Of a stretch of DNA of 7,815 bases, positions 6,201 to 7,815 are shown piece by piece. A program made the position numbers and the translations under genes. Each line of letters opens with the position of its first letter. The stretch's first letter is position 1. This DNA is from Nitrospirota bacterium (GTDB lineage Bacteria; Nitrospirota; JAOUDF01), in NCBI GenBank assembly GCA_029859385.1, contig JAOUDF010000119.1, positions 1 to 7,815 on the forward strand. Reading direction: 5' to 3'. The notes beneath the pieces were generated by a model that did no database searches, was not told where the DNA came from, and saw only the letters and a list, made by a program, of their open reading frames with translations.

Positions 6201-6524
6201 TTAAACCATTGCTGCGCGAAGCTGCCTCTTCAGGCCATGGATGCGGCGACGGGCAAGCTTTAGTGCTGTACTGTCCTTTGCTGTCAGCGCGTCATTGCGC
6301 TTTTTCTTAAGGTCGCGGATCTTTGCCTTGACCGCCGTCTTGTCCAGCCCCTTTACCTCATGGTGGGCACGGGTATCTATGCCCAGCGCCTTGCAGAGCG
6401 CCACCAGGAGATGCTCCTTGTTGAGCTGGGAATACCCCTTTACCGCCTCATGCTCGATCCCTTTTGCGATCTCGCGAAGCTCAGCTACTGTCTTACCTTT
6501 CAGTTCCTCGAACGTATGAGCCAT
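6201..6524 (-). CDS. Small Rho_N-domain protein with basic C-terminal tail
   Basis: This 107-residue protein starts at 6524 with AGGAGG (6534-6539) 9 nt upstream. Residues about 8-50 (L-K-G-K-T-V-A-E-L-R-E-I-A-K to L-L-V-A-L-C-K-A-L-G-I) match the Rho termination factor N-terminal (SAP-like helical) domain. The rest, about 60-105, is a long, very basic helix-forming region with K-A-K-I-R-D-L-K-K-K-R and L-A-R-R-R-I-H-G-L-K-R. There is no Rho RNA-binding or ATPase domain, so it is not Rho. It is likely a cytoplasmic nucleic-acid-binding protein, either nucleoid-associated or RNA-binding. It has its own strong promoter and a terminator directly at its 3' end, suggesting abundant independent expression. 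The target is unknown. Confidence 0.75.
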   Translation of the reverse strand: MAHTFEELKGKTVAELREIAKGIEHEAVKGYSQLNKEHLLVALCKALGIDTRAHHEVKGLDKTAVKAKIRDLKKKRNDALTAKDSTALKLARRRIHGLKRQLRAAMV

Positions 6525-6575
6525 TTGTGCAATCCTCCTTGTGGTGAAAGTGCCGCCAAAAAGCCAAACCGTAAT

Positions 6576-6604
6576 TTTATAGCATCCTGTGATTATTCAG
6601 TCAA
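6576..6604 (-). promoter_or_regulatory. Strong sigma-70 promoter for the Rho_N-domain gene
   Basis: Read on the minus strand, TTGACT (6604-6599) and TATAAA (6581-6576) are separated by exactly 17 nt, each matching the consensus at five of six positions. Transcription would start near 6569 and give a leader of about 45 nt with the AGGAGG ribosome site. It lies wholly in the gap between the GGDEF stop and the Rho_N start. Confidence 0.8.
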
Positions 6605-6621
6605 CCGGCGAACAGGGGGTG

Positions 6622-7542
6622 TCAGGCGGCCCTTCTGTCTACGACATAACAGCTCTTGTTGGCCTTCTTGGCGAGCTTCTTCAGTTCAGCGGCGATCTCC
6701 GCCACCATGCCGTAATGCTGGATCTTCGGGGCATTGGTGGGGACTACCGCGAGGGAGATTCCCAGCAGAGGAATGTTCTGCATCTTGCCTTGACGGTCCT
6801 TGGCTCTGTAGTACCCTTTTGCTTTTTCTTCATCACCAAAGAGGTCGGAGGCTATGTCGTCGAAGTTGGCGATGATGGTCTCGCAGACGTTGGTTGCCTT
6901 CTCAAGCGGGACGATAAAGACGAAATCGTCGCCGCCTATATGCCCGGCAAACCCTTCTCCCGCCTGCCGTACCGCGTTAGACATGATCCGTGCCACCATA
7001 CGTATCACCTCGTCGCCGTTGGCGAAACCGTAGGTGTCGTTGTAGGGCTTAAAGTTGTTGATGTCGATATAGCAGACCGCCATATCCTTCCCAAGCGATC
7101 TTTCAATGGCCCGCTGGATCGAGGTGTTGCCGGGGAGCTTGGTGAGGGGGTTGTTGTCGAAGACACGCTGGATTCGCTGGAAACAAAGGGCGATACGGTT
7201 GAGCAGTTCAGGGTAGTCGACCGGATGGTAGAGAAAATCGTCGACGGGGTACTGCTCCCATTCAAGCGATTCCTGAGTGGTATGACGGACAAGGGCGATG
7301 ATGGGGATGATGCAAAAGTAGCTGTCCTCCTTCAGTCCCTTGATAATAGCCCGGCTTTCCTCGTCGTCGACAGCGAGGTCGATGATGATGAAATCAGGCG
7401 GGTCGGAGTAGACGAAACCCAGGACTGCACTGAGCTTCGCAAGGGCTACCGCCTGAAACCCTTTGCCCTGCAGGCGCAGGGTAAGCTGATCCGTAAGGCT
7501 TTTGTCGCGGGATATGAGGGCGATTCTAAGCTTGGACAGCAT
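6622..7542 (-). CDS. Response-regulator-like receiver-GGDEF protein, probable diguanylate cyclase
   Basis: The ATG at 7542 gives 306 residues beginning at a receiver first strand (L-R-I-A-L-I-S-R-D); upstream in-frame sequence belongs to another gene's shadow. The receiver (about 4-120) keeps the phosphoacceptor candidate Asp55 in F-I-I-I-D and Asp13, but has His106-Pro107 where Lys-Pro is usual. The GGDEF domain (about 130-300) has L-T-K-L-P-G, Asp160 in Y-I-D-I-N-N-F-K, Asn168-Asp169, Gly176-Asp177 and signature G-G-D-D-F (203-207). Asp177 corresponds to the guanine-contacting Asp of c-di-GMP synthases. The inhibitory RxxD nine residues before the signature is absent (A-G-E-G). It should make c-di-GMP in the cytoplasm if active. 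The second metal-site position reads Asn162, and GGDDF is a less common signature. It overlaps the HDOD gene by 17 nt, so the two are co-expressed. Confidence 0.85.
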   Translation of the reverse strand: MLSKLRIALISRDKSLTDQLTLRLQGKGFQAVALAKLSAVLGFVYSDPPDFIIIDLAVDDEESRAIIKGLKEDSYFCIIPIIALVRHTTQESLEWEQYPVDDFLYHPVDYPELLNRIALCFQRIQRVFDNNPLTKLPGNTSIQRAIERSLGKDMAVCYIDINNFKPYNDTYGFANGDEVIRMVARIMSNAVRQAGEGFAGHIGGDDFVFIVPLEKATNVCETIIANFDDIASDLFGDEEKAKGYYRAKDRQGKMQNIPLLGISLAVVPTNAPKIQHYGMVAEIAAELKKLAKKANKSCYVVDRRAA

Positions 7543-7815
7543 CGCTTGATTGTATTTCCAGGCTGAAGTTTCTGGCTTCCACCAGTTTTTCTTCCATCTC
7601 TTCGACAATCCCTTCGAGATGGGTTTCGGTAAGCCCAAGGGTTTTCCACGCGATGGGCTGGATAGTCGGCACAATATCGTCGCCGCCAAACCCGAAACCG
7701 CTGGCCTTGACCAACGCATTGGCAACATGTACCGCGGCGGTCCGGACCGGCTGCTTTTCCGCCCGGCTTACGTTATGGTGGCATGTTATCGGTTCCACCA
7801 GTTTGTCGGGCAGCA
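7526..7815 (-). CDS. HDOD-domain protein, C-terminal part (runs off window)
   Basis: The frame is open at base 7815 on the minus strand, so the N-terminus lies outside; about 95 C-terminal residues are visible. L-P-D-K-L-V-E-P-I-T-C-H-H followed by a long helix T-A-A-V-H-V-A-N-A-L-V matches the end of an HDOD (HD-related output) domain, including the typical His-His after the L-P-x-x-L-V helix. G-F-G-F-G-G-D-D and the later E-G-I-V-E-E-M-E-E-K-L helix complete the domain. HDOD proteins are signalling outputs linked to motility and nucleotide second-messenger control, with no known enzymatic activity in most cases. The GTG that could be taken as a start at 7798 is internal. The receiver-GGDEF gene begins within its last codons, implying a shared signalling role. 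Confidence 0.8.
   Translation of the reverse strand, partial: LPDKLVEPITCHHNVSRAEKQPVRTAAVHVANALVKASGFGFGGDDIVPTIQPIAWKTLGLTETHLEGIVEEMEEKLVEARNFSLEIQSSDAVQA

Noticed and set aside
7005..7056. Possible Hypr-type (cGAMP-forming) GGDEF, as known in Geobacter
   Set aside because: Hypr enzymes have Ser in place of the guanine-contacting Asp; here that position is Asp177 in G-D, so a c-di-GMP synthase is more likely.
6589..7566. 325-codon open frame on the plus strand
   Set aside because: It is antisense to the receiver-GGDEF gene, which has unmistakable motifs. The Val/Asp/Gly-rich product is typical of an opposite-strand shadow.

Overview
The window looks like a chromosomal segment from a Gram-negative bacterium, most likely a deltaproteobacterium of the Geobacter/Desulfuromonadales type. 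The reasons are outer-membrane genes (a PagL-like lipid A deacylase and two lipoproteins), a COG4261-type acyltransferase, an HDOD plus GGDEF signalling pair, a stand-alone Rho_N-domain protein and a DUF4079 membrane protein. The taxon is an inference from gene content; no marker gene is present.

Region 1 (1-4338, + strand) is a very compact operon whose 5' end lies outside the window. It encodes, in order, a lysophospholipid/LpxL-superfamily acyltransferase (3' part), a dedicated acyl carrier protein, a complete beta-ketoacyl-ACP synthase (Cys-His-His), a second KS-fold protein in which all three catalytic residues are replaced (chain-length-factor-like), a PagL-type lipid A 3-O-deacylase homologue and a putative outer-membrane lipoprotein. 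Junctions are 14 nt, ATGA, TAATG, ATGA and 16 nt. The ACP, KS, CLF-like and acyltransferase set resembles aryl-polyene-like type II FAS/PKS loci. The likely logic is assembly of a special acyl chain on the ACP by the KS/CLF pair and its transfer to a membrane lipid, while the last two genes act at the outer membrane. The product is unknown, and this is the best candidate here for an undescribed system.

Region 2 (4429-5281, - strand) is a two-gene, visibly less GC-rich operon: an exported cupredoxin-like protein with a full His/Cys/His/Met copper ligand set, followed 10 nt later by a four-helix DUF4079 membrane protein whose histidines sit at both membrane faces. Together they look like a small copper/heme redox module. 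A divergent intergenic region (5282-5529) with a 16-bp palindrome and a plausible promoter separates it from region 3.

Region 3 (5530-6078, + strand) is a single DUF4410-like lipoprotein gene. It ends before a perfect 20-bp-stem hairpin (6150-6196) that probably terminates transcription from both sides.

Region 4 (6201-7815, - strand) holds, in transcription order, the 3' end of an HDOD-domain gene running off the window, an overlapping receiver-GGDEF gene with a degenerate receiver and no RxxD inhibitory site, and a separately promoted gene for a 107-residue protein with a Rho N-terminal domain and a very basic tail. The last gene has an excellent sigma-70-type promoter (TTGACT, 17 nt, TATAAA). 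No tRNA, rRNA, CRISPR array, insertion sequence or attachment site was seen.
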